The notes: a model not told the origin generated them from the sequence alone. Shown: positions 11,562 through 22,790, numbered from the stretch's first letter. The stretch is 64,000 nucleotides of DNA from Bufo bufo (GCF_905171765.1 NC_053391.1:191404559-191468558), one strand, 5' to 3'. Translations and numbers: made by a program.

Positions 11562-11600
11562 GCCCCAGACGAAGCATTATGTCGAAACCCGGGTCGGGCA
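11562..11600 (+). other. Hammerhead-like 3' motif of Penelope element 1 (weak)
   Basis: 'gacgaag', a short hairpin and 'tcgaaaccc' resemble the CUGANGA / GAAA core arrangement reported in Penelope-like elements, but the stem is poor and the first core segment deviates. It sits just before the polyadenylation-like 'aataaa', as in the other copies at 22566, 44931 and 51510. Confidence 0.3.
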
Positions 11601-11660
11601 GCATACATTGTTTTTAACACGATTTTAATCCTGTGTTTTTTGTAAGTACAATAAACCCTT

Positions 11661-13580
11661 TTCATTTGCAACCACTGGTACGTACTTCACCATTTTCTGC
11701 GCCTTCCTTCCTTTTCGAGCCCTATGGAAGTGTGAGACGGGTGATATCTCGAAGTGACGCTCTCCAGGTGGGATCACAGTTCAGACAAAGATCCTCTGAA
11801 CTGACGGCTCCTGGTCCTTGCCTGCCCCGCAACCAGAGCTCCCTGACTGAAGACACACCGGTCTCTCTCTACGCGCATTACAAGTGACCTTTGTGAGTAT
11901 ATCGCATACATCTGATGCGACAGGTGTCTGAACATACTACACCATAGTGCGTTTCTTTCACTGCATTTCAGGTTTCCATGCAACTGTTGAAAATTTATGA
12001 TTGAATGTGGTCCATCTAACTGAAGATTTTTCCGAACGTAAGAAAGAGAAAATTATAGGAACATTTGCGCTCCCTTGCAGCGCAATCCTTTCTTTTATCA
12101 TTTTACTTATTAGACTTTTACCCACATCGTCTTGGGATTTGCAGCACTTGAGTGGACCTATTCCCTATACAGAGACTTTGTGCTTTTATCATATTTTCAC
12201 CCAGGCAGCCCCTATGACAAGAGCATCGGAGCATTTCATGCTCCAATGCTCTCCCTTGCCCTTGATCGCACATGGTTAAGGGCTCTTTTTGTTAAAACAA
12301 CACACTGCCGGGCAGATGCTTCTGGCAAGCAGTGTGTTTGGTGACGTCATTGGCTCTGATGGGCCGGCTTTAGCACTGCCCTAGCCTTTTTACAGACTAG
12401 GTCAGCGCAGAAGCCCGCACAGTTGTGCCGGTGACATCACCAAAAAAAGTTATAGCTGTCAGAATATAGCGAAGCAGAGAAAATTTAGATTTTTACAATT
12501 TTTTTATTTTTTAAGTAGTAAAAAAAAAAAAATAATGTTTGAAATTGCCACATTTTTATTGAGCCGCAGAATAAGGACGTCAGGTCATGTAAAAAAATAA
12601 GCCCCCATATAGCTATGTGAAAGGAAAAAAAAAAAAGTTATGGTATTGGAACGTGGGGAGGAACCATTCAAAATGTAAAAATTAAGAGGCCCAGTCTTTA
12701 AGGGGTTAAAGCCAGCAAGTACATTATATTCTGCATTACTCAATGCTATGCTTCCTCATGCACTAGCTATCATCATATGAGCTCAACGACGAACATGTTA
12801 GATTGCAATACAACTAAATTGGCCATAGATGGCAGCAGAGTAAAATAAATAATTTCATATTTTATTTTATTGTCATACACAGATAAAAATAACCACTCAA
12901 AATTACAGAGAAAAGTTGTATTTTAAAGGGGTGGTCTCTTTACCAAAGAGGGACAGTATGCATAGTACAGTATATAAGGGAACTGAAAATGTGTCAACAA
13001 AATCTAGTTCTCAAAAAGATAGTCTTTTCAAAAGAATTTGCATAAATAGTTTTTTTAATTACTGCTTTTATCTTAGTTAAAGAGCACCAACTAAATGAGC
13101 CCTGTACATTATAGATGAGTATACATGTAAAATATGCACAAAAAATAAAATACGCTAACAGGCTAAAAGTGGAGATGCTACATTCAGTTCGCAGGAGGGA
13201 TTTTGGGATAGAGAATTAATCGTCAATTCTGAAGGGCTTGGTTTAAAGTGATAGTCAAACAGCATGTCCCATCTTCACTACTACTCCTCTATCAGCTATA
13301 GGCAGATACATATTCTCCTGGTAGCCCATGCTGTAGGGTAAAAGTACAATTTAAATTAACGGGTTAGCTACTTAATTTTAGAGGTATGGGCAATTCAAAA
13401 GAATTTTTGTAAATAAATGATAAAAAGTACGGAGTGTTCTGACAACACATCGAATTGAAGGGAATGCGTCATCTATAATTTTTTAGTGCTGTGGTTTGCA
13501 AGCTATTTTTCTTTGTTTCAGCATTGATGGTACTTTTAATGTTTAAGTGTTCAACAATTGTATTTTCTAATGTTTTAGGT
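11661..13580. other. Gene-less stretch: Penelope 3' flank and AT-rich repeats
   Basis: 11661-12210 looks like non-coding terminal sequence of the preceding retroelement. 12540-12715 ends 'ctttaaggggttaaag', a common end of a frog interspersed repeat. 12720-13580 is AT-rich with no recognisable feature apart from the polypyrimidine tract ending 'tgttttag' directly before 13581. Confidence 0.4.
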
Positions 13581-14235
13581 CTCCACAGTGAAGAAAACAA
13601 AAACGCGCTGGAACAGCTGCGCGGATCAGTTTCTGCGTGAATTGACCAAGATTGGGTGCAGTGTTGATGGTGCTTCCAAAAAGAGGCCTTATCTCTACAC
13701 CCAACAACTAAGATTCCTTCAGCCAGTAAAGGATTTGAGGCCGTAAGTTTTTGAGCCCAACTGAATCATGTTTTTACCTGTATGTCGGTGGCCACTATAG
13801 TAATATTGCAGACCTTTCTTCATGGTTTGGTCTGCAATATATGATGGCGGTGGGGTACCACTGGGCTATCCATCAGATTGGCTACGGAGCATGCACAGTT
13901 TGGGTGTGTGGTGACTTCTACATGATGCTTGCCAGTTCTATCTCAACAGCTTGTATGTGATGTTTCCTTCATACTCCTTTATATTGTAATTAATCTGAAT
14001 GGAAGTCATTTTTGAAGATAAATTGCAATTACATCTGCTTGCCTCACCAATGTTGACGATAAGCAGGGAAGCATCAAATCGAACACCGCATTTGCATGAG
14101 ACGAGACTTTTATGGCCACAATTTCATAATTGTGTGTAACAATTGTTGCAACTCCAGAACTAGGGTATCCTTGACCTTTCCTTATTCCAGCTCTTCTGTT
14201 TTCCACAGAAACATTTTTTTGGGTGCTTCCATGTC

Positions 14236-14281
14236 AAAGGGGTTGTCGGGGTTATGCTTAGAATCTGGACAACCCCTTTAA
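14236..14281. mobile_element. Minimal 46-bp foldback MITE
   Basis: 'aaaggggttgtc' at 14236 and its inverse 'gacaacccctttaa' ending at 14281 enclose only about 20 bases. Half of the same family is seen at 8818. It lies in the intron-like space of the MADF remnant. Confidence 0.7.
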
Positions 14282-15244
14282 GTGTCATTTTGGGACTTGA
14301 TAATGTTGAAACGGACATGCCCTTGATGTGGCTAACCTTGCCTAAACATGCTATTCTAAATTGTTGTATGTGTTGCGCTTTTTTGTTTAGGCTCTTTTTA
14401 AGGTTGGCTTCCAACCCACCTGTGCCAAAATCAAGAAAATCACTGTTGTCAAAGTATGCCAAGCAATGCGATTCTCCCTCTCCCTTTAGAAAGAGTGAAT
14501 TTCAGCACTTGGTTAGCTCCTGAACGTGTCTACATCTTTTAGAGTCGGACAACTCCAAACACGCAGCAAGCTCCAAAATGTTCCATTCATAGTGCAACCG
14601 ATCTGTTGCTGTCCCTCCCACATCAGAAGGCTGGGATTCCTCAGGACTGAGGCTGCTGCCGTGTTCTCCCTAGCGTCAACTCCAACACAGACCCCGGCTG
14701 AAGACCCAGAACCACAGGCAACGGAAACTTCCATGCCACCAGAAGGAAGCCCAGAACCACAACGCCTGCCGCAGATGAGGCGAAGGAGGGCTGGCACTCA
14801 GTCTTCTTCTGGGCTAGGTACTCTGGACTTGATAGACATTGACTACCTAGCCCGGAAGAGGGCTGAAGGGCAGGAGAAAACTATGATGAGGGGGCCGGCT
14901 CCTTTGTTGCGTCGTGTCCCTCCCGAGAGGCATAGTACATGCATGTCCTCCTTGGCCCTTGTCTTGGAGATATATGCCTCCCCGTACCAAGGGGACATAC
15001 ACTCCCTAAAAGACAAAGTCCGGAGGCAGGTCATATTTCCCCAAAGTATCACCAGCTCAAGCTAACCACCTCAGCAGCCCCCAGGCCATGGTCCATGTGT
15101 GCAGCCACAACGGTTTACCATGGGCCAAGAGCTTAACCCCGCTTTGCACAGGAACATTATTCTGCCCCTTATATGTCAGGGCCCCGGATCAGGGAAATGT
15201 ATGGCCTGGACCATCATATGATCCAACATAATTTACAAGGGATC

Positions 15245-15965
15245 TGTCGCGGCTGAGGATGGGGAAAACCCTCAGCCGTGCGATGCTCAGAGATGATGGT
15301 CGCTGCTCGACCAGGACGACAGGATTAGGGAGCAGGTCACCTCCTAAACGCATCCCTAACCTGACCCTGACTCCTAGCTACATGAGCCAACCTTGATGGT
15401 AGGAGGGCTCATGCTCCGGAACCTAGAAGTCCCTGCTAGCCCTCAAGATGGCCCTCACCTAAGAGCAGGGTAAGACGACCTGTTCCTTCTGGACACGAAG
15501 GAAGAGGAGTCTCACTGGCCAAGCTGCTGGGAAAAAGGGGAACACAAACAGTCCTATGGATATGACAGGTAATGTGAACAAGTTCCACTTACCTGCCACA
15601 GCCTTGCTGACTGGACCCCTGTAGCCGCAAGAAACGACATGGGTGGCACTCATGTCCTGGGAGTCAGCCCGAAGGCCGGGACACTGCCACCACATGTACA
15701 CAACGACTAAACGTTGCCACGGACAACCACAGTGAGGGGAAGGTGTCAGTGCACACCAAACATAAGACAGAGTGCACACAGACATACATAAGTGCATACA
15801 AACAGACACAAACTCCAAAGGGACCGCACACATACCTGTTGTCCGCGGCAACCGCACTTGAGGCAAACTACATCAAGCCTCAAGCTGCGGTTGAAACAAC
15901 AACCCAAACGGCGGGCAACTGTATGCGGCTCCCAAGGAGTCACGGCCAGAACCGTGGCCGTGACA
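15245..15965. mobile_element. Solo-LTR-like insertion with 5-bp target duplication
   Basis: Starts 'tgtcgcggc' and ends 'gccgtgaca', i.e. TG...CA with 9-bp imperfect inverted ends. It is flanked by GGATC on both sides (15240-15244 and 15966-15970). The 721-bp length fits a solo LTR left by recombination. I see no AATAAA inside, so a non-LTR-type inverted-repeat element with a 5-bp duplication is an alternative. Confidence 0.55.
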
Positions 15966-15980
15966 GGATCTTTTTGATTT

Positions 15981-16700
15981 GTAATTTTTTATTTATTTTT
16001 TCGTTTGTAATTTACGTATATTGTGACATTTTACACATGGCTTGTCGGTTTTTATTTTTGGGGGTTGTGGGAATTAAAACAAATGTTTCAAACTGGCGTG
16101 TCTAATATTATTTTATTTATTATTAATAAATATTATTAATGTTATTTGTTCTTACCTAACTTATGTCTTCATTTCAACACATTTCAACATGAGATAGACA
16201 CACACAATCCTTCAAGTCCATTCACTTTAACCAACACTTTTAAAATTATTAATCTTTCAATGAGGTATTAGAAGGTATTTTTGACAATATTGCAAATAGA
16301 TTAATGATGGTTTAAAAAAGTACAAACTTTATGATTTCTGTGCAAATTTTATGGTTTTCTGCCCAAAAAAACTAATTCTCTTGTGAGTCGCTACACTAAA
16401 GAAACCACAGGATGTTGGCTTGAAAACGCTAGAGATATAAGCAAAGTCTGTTTAACCTGGTTTATTAAAATTTGAACCCAAGTCACCCACTGACTGACTG
16501 CCAAATTTGAGGACCCTGCCATTAACAGTCTAAGGGTCGATTCACACGTATGTATTTTCTTTGTATCTTTAACTTTACAAGTTAACAGGTTGAGAGAATA
16601 ATACGTTGGAAGCAGAATATGGAGGCGGGAGCCAGCCAGGGAGGGGAGATCGAGGTGCCGGTAAACAGCCGGACCACGATGTCCCGTCCCCGATCGGCAT
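15981..16700. other. Gene-less stretch, probable 3' UTR of the MADF remnant
   Basis: AT-rich. 'attaataaatattatt' near 16125 could supply a polyadenylation signal. From 16620 the sequence belongs to the 3' side of the minus-strand Penelope element. Confidence 0.35.
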
Positions 16701-16711
16701 CCGCCCCGACA

Positions 16712-18745
16712 CTAAAGGAAACCAAACAGTTTAATCTCAGTATTTAGGCCAGCGGGAATTATTGTGTGGAATTCAAAGATTTTACGTGACTCGGCTCTGG
16801 ACATATTAGCAATATGGTTACTGCCTTTCCAAGGTCTGTTAATTTTCTCCATGGCTATAAAAATGAGTTTGGACGGATATTTTTATGGTGCAATTTGAAA
16901 TGTTGTAAAACTGAGTGATTCTCAAATCCATTTCTGATGTTTGTGATATGTTCTGACACCCTCTGTTTCAGTGTTCTCTTGGTCCTCCCTACGTATTGTT
17001 TTCGGCATGGGCACTCGTTGTTACACCTTCCGCAACGATAAAAACCCTTTGTGAATAGCCAATTTTTCTTTTCGTCTGTACTTCTTTTTACTGTAGGGGC
17101 AACTCTTAAACCTAAATTGGGTGCCTTGGTGTATGTAATTAGGGGGATAGTGGGTAATATGGACCCCACTGTTTTATCTCTCAATAGATGGTGCCAGTAT
17201 TTTTTTTATGATCTTTTCAACTGTTCGGTATTGTGAATGGAACGATAATATCATACGTAAATTATCATCTTGTTTAATTTACTTTTTATTGGTCATAAAA
17301 AAAAGTCTTCCTATTCATATTTCTTACTTTGTTCAATGTTTCTATTACTTTATCTGGGTATTGCTTATCTAAAAATTGTTGTCTTAGTTGGATAGCTTCA
17401 TTTTCAAACTGTTCATCTAATGTACAATTGCGTTTAAGTAATCTGAATTGACTGGTAGGAATATTTAGTAACCATCTGGAAAAGTGACAACTTGAAAACA
17501 AAATATAACTGTTTTTCATGACGGGTTTATGGTAAGTATTGCACATAAGTCTATGATCTATATTTTTGATCGTTAAATCTAAAAATTCTATCTATAGTTT
17601 ACTTGTATTAGTAGTGAACTTCAAATTTTTCTCACTGTTATTAATCAGTAACAAAAAATTATTCAAAAGATCCTCTGTATCTTGCCAAATAAATATGTCA
17701 TCAATGTAACAACTCGCCCTCAGCAGTGGGCCAATGGTGTCTGCCTCCCACTGAGCCATAAACAAATTGGCGTAGCTGGGGGTGAATCTGGTACCCATGG
17801 CCGTACCTCTTTCTTGTAAATAAAACTCTGATCCATATGTAAAAAAATTGTGGGTCAAAATGTATCTAACAACTTCTACTATAAAATAAATCTGTTCCTG
17901 TTTTAAGCTGTAATTGTCTATTCAATGCTTGTATTCCTTGGTTATGATCAATAATTGTATACAGTGAGTTAACGTCCATAGTTCCAAGTATCCAGTGGTC
18001 TTGGACTTCTCCAAGGTAGATATAATGTCTGTAGTATCTTTTATATAAGACGGAATCTGTTTTACTGTAGGTTGTAATAATCTGTCTACAGTATATATTG
18101 TGACAAGTTAGAGGATATTGAGCCTATGCCAGATATTATGGGCCTTCCTGGTAGTTCAGTATAGTGTTTGTGGATTTTAGGGATACAGTAAAAAACAGGT
18201 AATCGTTTTGGTGTTCCAGTTATATATTTATGTTCATGTTCAATGAGGATTCCCCCATTACGTCCCATGTCACAATATTTCACCAGCTCATTCTGATATT
18301 CAAGAGTGGGGTCACTCTTTAATCTTTTATATGTACCTGAATCGGACAATTGACATCTACATTCTCCATCATATTGATCAAAGTCTAATATCACAATTGC
18401 TCCCCCCTTGTTCTCTGGCCTTATAACAATATTGTGCTGAGACTGTAACTGCTTAATTGCCTCTCTCTCCTGTTACGTTACATTGTCAAATGTTGACCTG
18501 TTTTTTAATTTCTTTATATCCAGTTCAATATTACATTGAAATGTGGCTATTTCAGGCCCTATATCTTGTTTAGGGTATTGCTTGGATTTTTCTATTAAAT
18601 CTGTATGCTCATATAAGGGCTGATTTACATTTTCTGACAATATTTCTTCATGTAATATTCATTTAGGCATATTTTCCTCACAAATTTCTCTATACCAATG
18701 CATGCAGAAAATATATCAAATTTATTTGTGGGTATGTGGGACGCT
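16712..18745 (-). pseudogene. Penelope-like element 3, degenerate RT / GIY-YIG
   Basis: Read from 18745 down: an N-terminal segment with IRPENKGGAIVILDFDQYDG, then LPVFYCIPKIHKH and GRPIISGIGSI (18394-18086). Next are QERGTAMGTRFTPSYANLFM and CYIDDIFIW (17858-17592), then CHFSRWLLNIPTSQF (17546-17286). The GIY-YIG part (17184-16855) keeps CPCRKQYVGRTKRTL and RVSEHITNI, but the preceding Cys-rich segment runs straight into it, so about 40 residues including the GIY half are missing. Coding ends at the stop near 16712. Stops and frameshifts interrupt 18085-17860 and 17590. It differs clearly from elements 1 and 2, so it is a separate lineage. Confidence 0.82.
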
Positions 18746-19520
18746 GAGACCGGCGCGGCCAGCGCAGACATCAAAGATGCTGCGGTCTACCTAAGCTCCG
18801 AATACAGAGCTTCCCCGGGCATACACAAGTAGTGGTAATGTAACCATCTACCCCATCTCTCTCTAATATTTACCAAGTGTTGACAATTAATGACTGTTCT
18901 GTAAAAGAAGCAGTGATTACACATACTATACCTGCAAGGAGATTTATGCATATCTGAAAGGGACTCCAAAGAGAGTATTGTGTACATATATAAAGATACA
19001 GTTATAGCCGACACATTAAGGATTTTTGAACAATTAACCCATATGTGTCAGATCTAGACATTGATACTAATCACCATTTGAAGTAATCTATATAGACTAC
19101 GTTGAATAATATCGTCAAATATTATTATATGTACCCAGCAGAATATTTGATTTTATATAATATTGTTATATGTACCTAGCAAAATATCTGATCTAACATA
19201 CACATTCGGTGTATTGTAATACTGCCACATTCCATCTATATCCTTATAAATCATCATTTAATCTATTGAGTACCTTGGAGTAATAGACGGTATTTATACT
19301 ATAGTAGGCCGAATTTGTGCCTTAATAATAAGGATATAGAGTAATAGATTACTGTAGCTGTTGGTTTTAACTTTTTACATATGGTTTTATTTTGATTTTT
19401 ATTATTTTATGGGATCAATTTGTGTTGTATATACATATTCCTTTTTGAATAAAATACTTTCAGATATACAGTATATTTCCATATAAAACACCAGATGAGT
19501 GCCCTCTAATTCCTCATTTT
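18746..19520. other. Gene-less AT-rich stretch
   Basis: Probably 5' non-coding sequence of the Penelope element followed by unassigned AT-rich DNA. 'aatattattatatgtacc' and 'atattgttatatgtaccta' (19115-19185) form a loose duplication. No other feature is seen. Confidence 0.3.
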
Positions 19521-19522
19521 TC

Positions 19523-20080
19523 ATTTTCTGCATTGCACCTGCAGAGAGAAATACACCTGTAAGCATGTTTAAGGTCCCTAAGCTAGAATCCATGGCCTTT
19601 CCTGTGCAGTTTCCTGATGGCAAAAACACATTGGATGAACCCCACAGAGAGATAGTGTTATCGCCTAGGAGATACTTTAATGCAAGGCTATTTTCTGCTG
19701 ATAATCGCTTTGCAAGAGACACAAACTATATATTTTTTTCCCAATTTGTAACAGAAATACATTTAGCATTTTCATGCATTTCTATTCAGCTTAGAAAATT
19801 AAAATCAATAACACGTGATGGCCGCAGAATCACCAGTTCACTATTGCAGGAAAAAGCTGAGCTAGATATATATGCAAAATAATGAGGTTACCAGGTTTAT
19901 GCAGCCCTTGAGAGGAACACCTGACTACTGGGAAAAAACTTTACGAGATTTGTTTGCTATGCTTAGACAACTGGGAACTCCCACATTTTTCTATACATGA
20001 GATGAGATGGCCAGAGGTGATAACAGCAATTAAAGCACAGCAGGGAGAGTCCATTGACTTTTCAACATTAGACTCGCAAG
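19523..20080 (+). pseudogene. Helentron fragment, duplicate of 24457-25015
   Basis: The segment encodes [36 protein letters not shown] and [12 protein letters not shown], matching the larger Helentron at 24457-25015 nearly base for base for about 558 bases. The match starts at 'ttttctgcattgcacctgca' and stops at 'ttagactngcaagaaaa'. It carries the same 'tacatgagatgagatgg' frame break as the long copy, plus its own damage near 19866. It is the Helitron helicase-like N-terminal region without the HUH motif, so it is inactive. Confidence 0.85.
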
Positions 20081-20169
20081 AAAATTTTTATATAATTTGA
20101 ATATTCCCTTTGATTAGCAATAGCTAATATTTGGCTGTTTTAAGCTCCGCCCACTTTTCCAAACTTTAA

Positions 20170-20881
20170 AGGGTTTCTATCACTTCGTATGACATAATTA
20201 GCTGTCAGACACTAGCGATCTGCTAGTGTCTGCTCTGGCCAACCATCCTACTATAATCACTTGTGGGGCAGCGGTTTTGCTAAAAAACTAACTTTTATAA
20301 ATATGCTAATGAGCCTCTAGGTGCTATGTGGGCGTCATTAGCACCTAGAGGCTCCGTCTACCTTCATACACAGCCGCCGCCCAGCGCGTCCCTCCAGCCC
20401 GCCCATGTCCTCCTCCGTGTGACGCAGCGGCCGAATTCTCGCGCATGCGCGGCTGTATTCGGCGCATTTGAGATGTCTGAGCTCGGAGCGGTCAGACATT
20501 CAATGCGCATGCGCCGAATACATCCGCGCATGCGCATTGAATGTCTGACCGCTCCGAGCTCAGACATCTCAAATGCGCCGAATACAGCCGCGCAAGGCGC
20601 ATGCGCGAGAATTCGGCCGCTGCGTCACACGGAGGAGGACATGGGCGGGCTGGAGGGACGCGCTGGGCGGTGGCTGTGTATGAAGGTAGACGGAGCCTCT
20701 AGGTGCTAATGACGCCCACATAGCACCTAGAGGCTCATTAGCATATTTATAAAAGTTAGTTTTTTAGCAAAACCGCTGCCCCACAAGTGATTATAGTAGG
20801 ATGGTTGGCCAGAGCAGACACTAGCAGATCGCTAGTGTCTGACAGCTAATTATGTCATACGAAGTGATAGAAACCCTTTAA
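20170..20881. mobile_element. TTAA-flanked long foldback element, copy 1 (712 bp)
   Basis: TTAA at 20166-20169 and 20878-20881 flanks 'agggtttctatcacttcgta' and its inverse. The two halves are near-perfect inverted copies of about 350 bp meeting near 20525. Within each arm are further hairpins: 'cagacactagcgat' with 'ctagtgtctg', and 'gagcctctaggtgcta' with 'tagcacctagaggctc'. The CpG-rich core has several 'gcgcatgcgc' palindromes. TTAA duplication fits piggyBac- or Kolobok-type mobilisation. There is no transposase; open frames on both strands mirror one another. Confidence 0.88.
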
Positions 20882-21206
20882 GCCAAATCACAAAGTAATG
20901 GTCTGTGCCAGGTTTGGGCCTTAAAATTATGAGAATGGCAGTACAGTATTTTACATTGAAGGTGAAATACTGTGGCCTGTGAGGTAAAGGCATTTATCCA
21001 ATCAGATGGCTGTTACCAGGATAGAGACACATCAGACTCTGATTGGTTTTCTGTGACTCCGCCCACTTTTTTTTTCAATTAATCAGTCAGCTGTGTCTCT
21101 TCTCTATCCCAGCATTGTCATTGCTGGCACGCCCCCCCCCCCCCCCCCCACCTAAGTCACTGATTGATTATCCAGGTAACAGATTCCCTTTAAACACAGA
21201 AAATAG

Positions 21207-22211
21207 ATGGCGGCATCCTCACCATTGCCGATGGATGATGGCTCCCAAGGCTTACATACAGCAACGGACAGCCAAGAGATGCTGGACTATAAACGCCTCG
21301 CAATTGAAGTGGCCCTTCGTATCTCCCCTGACATACAGAGGACTCTGGAGACTACCATCATGTCGTCCTTACACACGCTTCAGGAAGAGGTAGGCCACAC
21401 TACCCAGAAAGTAAAAGCGCTTGAGCAGGAGGTACACAATCTCCACACCAATACGCGGGAGCTGATAAACACCCTGCAGGCTCAACAGCGGGACATGGCT
21501 CACATACATAACAAGCTGGAAGACCTTGAAAATAGGTCCCGTCGAAATAATCTAAGGCTTGTGGGCCTATCGGAATCCATCAGACCCTCTGAGCTCCTGG
21601 ACATTTGCGAAAAAGAGCTGCCAGAGGCCCTGGGCCTATCCCACTATTGTACATTGGAACGGGCGCACAGGGTTGGGCCAAATCCTATGGCACCACAAGA
21701 TCAGAGCATACTCACAGCATCTCATGCTTCACAAGGGAGACCGCGCCAGGTCATTTTACGTGTCCTGGACTTTAATGATAAAGTTGAAATGATGCGCAGT
21801 TTCACACAGAGATGTCGCCCAATTACTATCAGTGGGCACACAGTCATGCTGTTCAAGGACTTTTCGGTGGAAGTGACAAAACGACGCAAGGCCTTTAGTC
21901 CCATATGCACCAGGCTATTTAAAAGCAATGTCCGGTTCTATCTTTTGTATCCGGCCACTCTAAAGGTATTCCACACCGAGAAAGGAACACTTACCTTTGA
22001 TTCCTCCACAGAAGCTGAAGCAGCCATTGATCGCATCCTTTCTGGAAAGACCTTAAAGCCTGCTTCTTCACCTCAGGACTCTGTCACTGGCTCTCAAGGC
22101 AGACCATTTAGTCGGCAGCACAGGGGCCGCTCAGAGAGACGTTTGGCGGGAAAATCGCGAATCGCCCGAAGATCAGCCTCTGATTCACCGAATTGGCCCT
22201 CTGGTCGCTGA
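21207..22211 (+). CDS. L1/Tx1-type LINE ORF1 protein, intact but orphan
   Basis: An uninterrupted 334-codon frame. Residues 40-115 form a coiled coil rich in heptads (TLQEEVGHTTQKVKALEQEV). It is followed by the hallmark LENRSRRNNLRLVGL (107-121) that opens the RRM-like domain, a C-terminal domain with VILRVLDFNDK and LFKDFSVEVTKRRKAF, and a basic tail (RQHRGRSERRLAGK). ORF1p trimerises, binds the LINE RNA and acts as a chaperone in the RNP. The start is the first ATG after 'aaaatag', with a C18 homopolymer about 60 bases upstream. No ORF2 follows; at 22212 the sequence goes into non-coding and then Penelope-type tail sequence, so the copy was cut at the ORF1-ORF2 junction. Confidence 0.88.
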   Translation: MAASSPLPMDDGSQGLHTATDSQEMLDYKRLAIEVALRISPDIQRTLETTIMSSLHTLQEEVGHTTQKVKALEQEVHNLHTNTRELINTLQAQQRDMAHIHNKLEDLENRSRRNNLRLVGLSESIRPSELLDICEKELPEALGLSHYCTLERAHRVGPNPMAPQDQSILTASHASQGRPRQVILRVLDFNDKVEMMRSFTQRCRPITISGHTVMLFKDFSVEVTKRRKAFSPICTRLFKSNVRFYLLYPATLKVFHTEKGTLTFDSSTEAEAAIDRILSGKTLKPASSPQDSVTGSQGRPFSRQHRGRSERRLAGKSRIARRSASDSPNWPSGR

Positions 22212-22430
22212 CTGCTCTACGTCACAGCGAGTTGATACGATCCATTGTGCCCACAGAGGCTCTGGGCCTATACTTTCCGGACCCTTTACAGTACATGATT
22301 GTTTAGTTTCTCAGGTTTAATATTTTTCTCACTGATATGTCATACCCGGGTCTTATATGATCCGAGGATGTGGCAACATGGTTTTGAGCTTTGTTTAGTT
22401 AATAAAAAGGATTAGTGCTGCTGGTCTCAA
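22212..22430. other. Short non-coding stretch after L1 ORF1
   Basis: May contain the start of the inter-ORF region. From about 22380 it looks like the 3' terminus of another retroelement ('aataaaaagg'). Confidence 0.3.
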
Positions 22431-22650
22431 GCTTGAGAAAGGTTCTAGTATTGAACCAAAACATTACCCTTGCCACATGGGTGAACAAAGGTATTTATTT
22501 CATGTTAAATGGCAGTGCTGCCCGTTTTTTGCAAATATATATATAACGTTTCAGCTCTAAGCATGCTTGAAAAAGGCTCAAGATTAGAGCTGAAACGTTG
22601 CTATCTCACATGCAATAAACCCACCTGATGTTGATGCAAGACTGGAGTGC
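22431..22650 (+). other. Two Penelope-type 3' tails with hammerhead-like hairpins
   Basis: Copy 1 reads 'cttgagaaaggttc', loop, 'gaaccaaaac' (22432-22462). Copy 2 reads 'cttgaaaaaggctc', loop, 'gagctgaaacg' (22565-22598). Both are followed by a 'cacatg' segment, an A-rich signal and 'gtgctgnccgttttttt'. 'aacgtttcagctctaa' (22547) and 'ttagagctgaaacgtt' (22583) are exact inverses. The pattern is the one described for Penelope-like 3' ends, with substitutions in the ribozyme core. Confidence 0.45.
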
Positions 22651-22744
22651 TGTCCGTTTTTTTTCCACATATTGCTATGGGCAAGAAGCAGTTACCTAGG
22701 ACTTAGCACCCAGCACATACTATCTTAGTCGGTGCTGCCATTTT

Positions 22745-22748
<4 letters not shown>

Positions 22749-22790
<42 letters not shown>
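22749..22790. repeat. (TA)n microsatellite
   Basis: About 42 bases of uninterrupted TA dinucleotides. Confidence 0.97.

Larger units (their letters stand above)
8860..11660 (+). mobile_element. Penelope-like element 1
   Basis: Reverse transcriptase followed by a GIY-YIG nuclease in one transcript direction defines a Penelope-like retroelement. Coding runs from about 9018 to 11317. The 3' region holds a 'cagacgaagcattatgtcga' motif at 11567 and an 'aataaaccc' signal near 11650. The 5' edge abuts a half MITE at 8818-8860, which suggests 5' truncation or a tandem-insertion boundary typical of the class. Confidence 0.85.
13581..15980 (+). pseudogene. MADF-domain gene remnant (two exons plus displaced stop)
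   Basis: Exon 13581-13742 lies between an acceptor (ttttag) and a donor (ccgtaagt). It encodes the second half of a MADF domain: KTRWNSCADQFLRELTK, then GASKKRPYLYTQQLRFL, the classic MADF end. A later exon, open at 14526-15065 and continuing in shifted frames to 15240, has a Pro/Glu/Arg-rich linker, DLIDIDYLARKRAEGQ and LLRRVPPERHSTC, similar to the fragment at 8063. It ends YMSGPRIREMYGLDHHMIQ. The LTR-like insertion at 15245 separates this from the final codons: after it the frame reads Ser-Phe-stop at 15968. MADF proteins are sequence-specific DNA binders. The MADF N-terminal exon is missing upstream. Internal frame changes suggest a dead copy. Confidence 0.65.

Noticed and set aside
15459..15866. 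135-codon minus-strand ORF
   Set aside because: Inside the LTR-like insertion; no domain and no support on either side.
20326..20709. ORFs on both strands with the same motif (MSELGAVRHSMRMR)
   Set aside because: Produced by the palindromic foldback element; the same protein on both strands reflects the inverted repeat.
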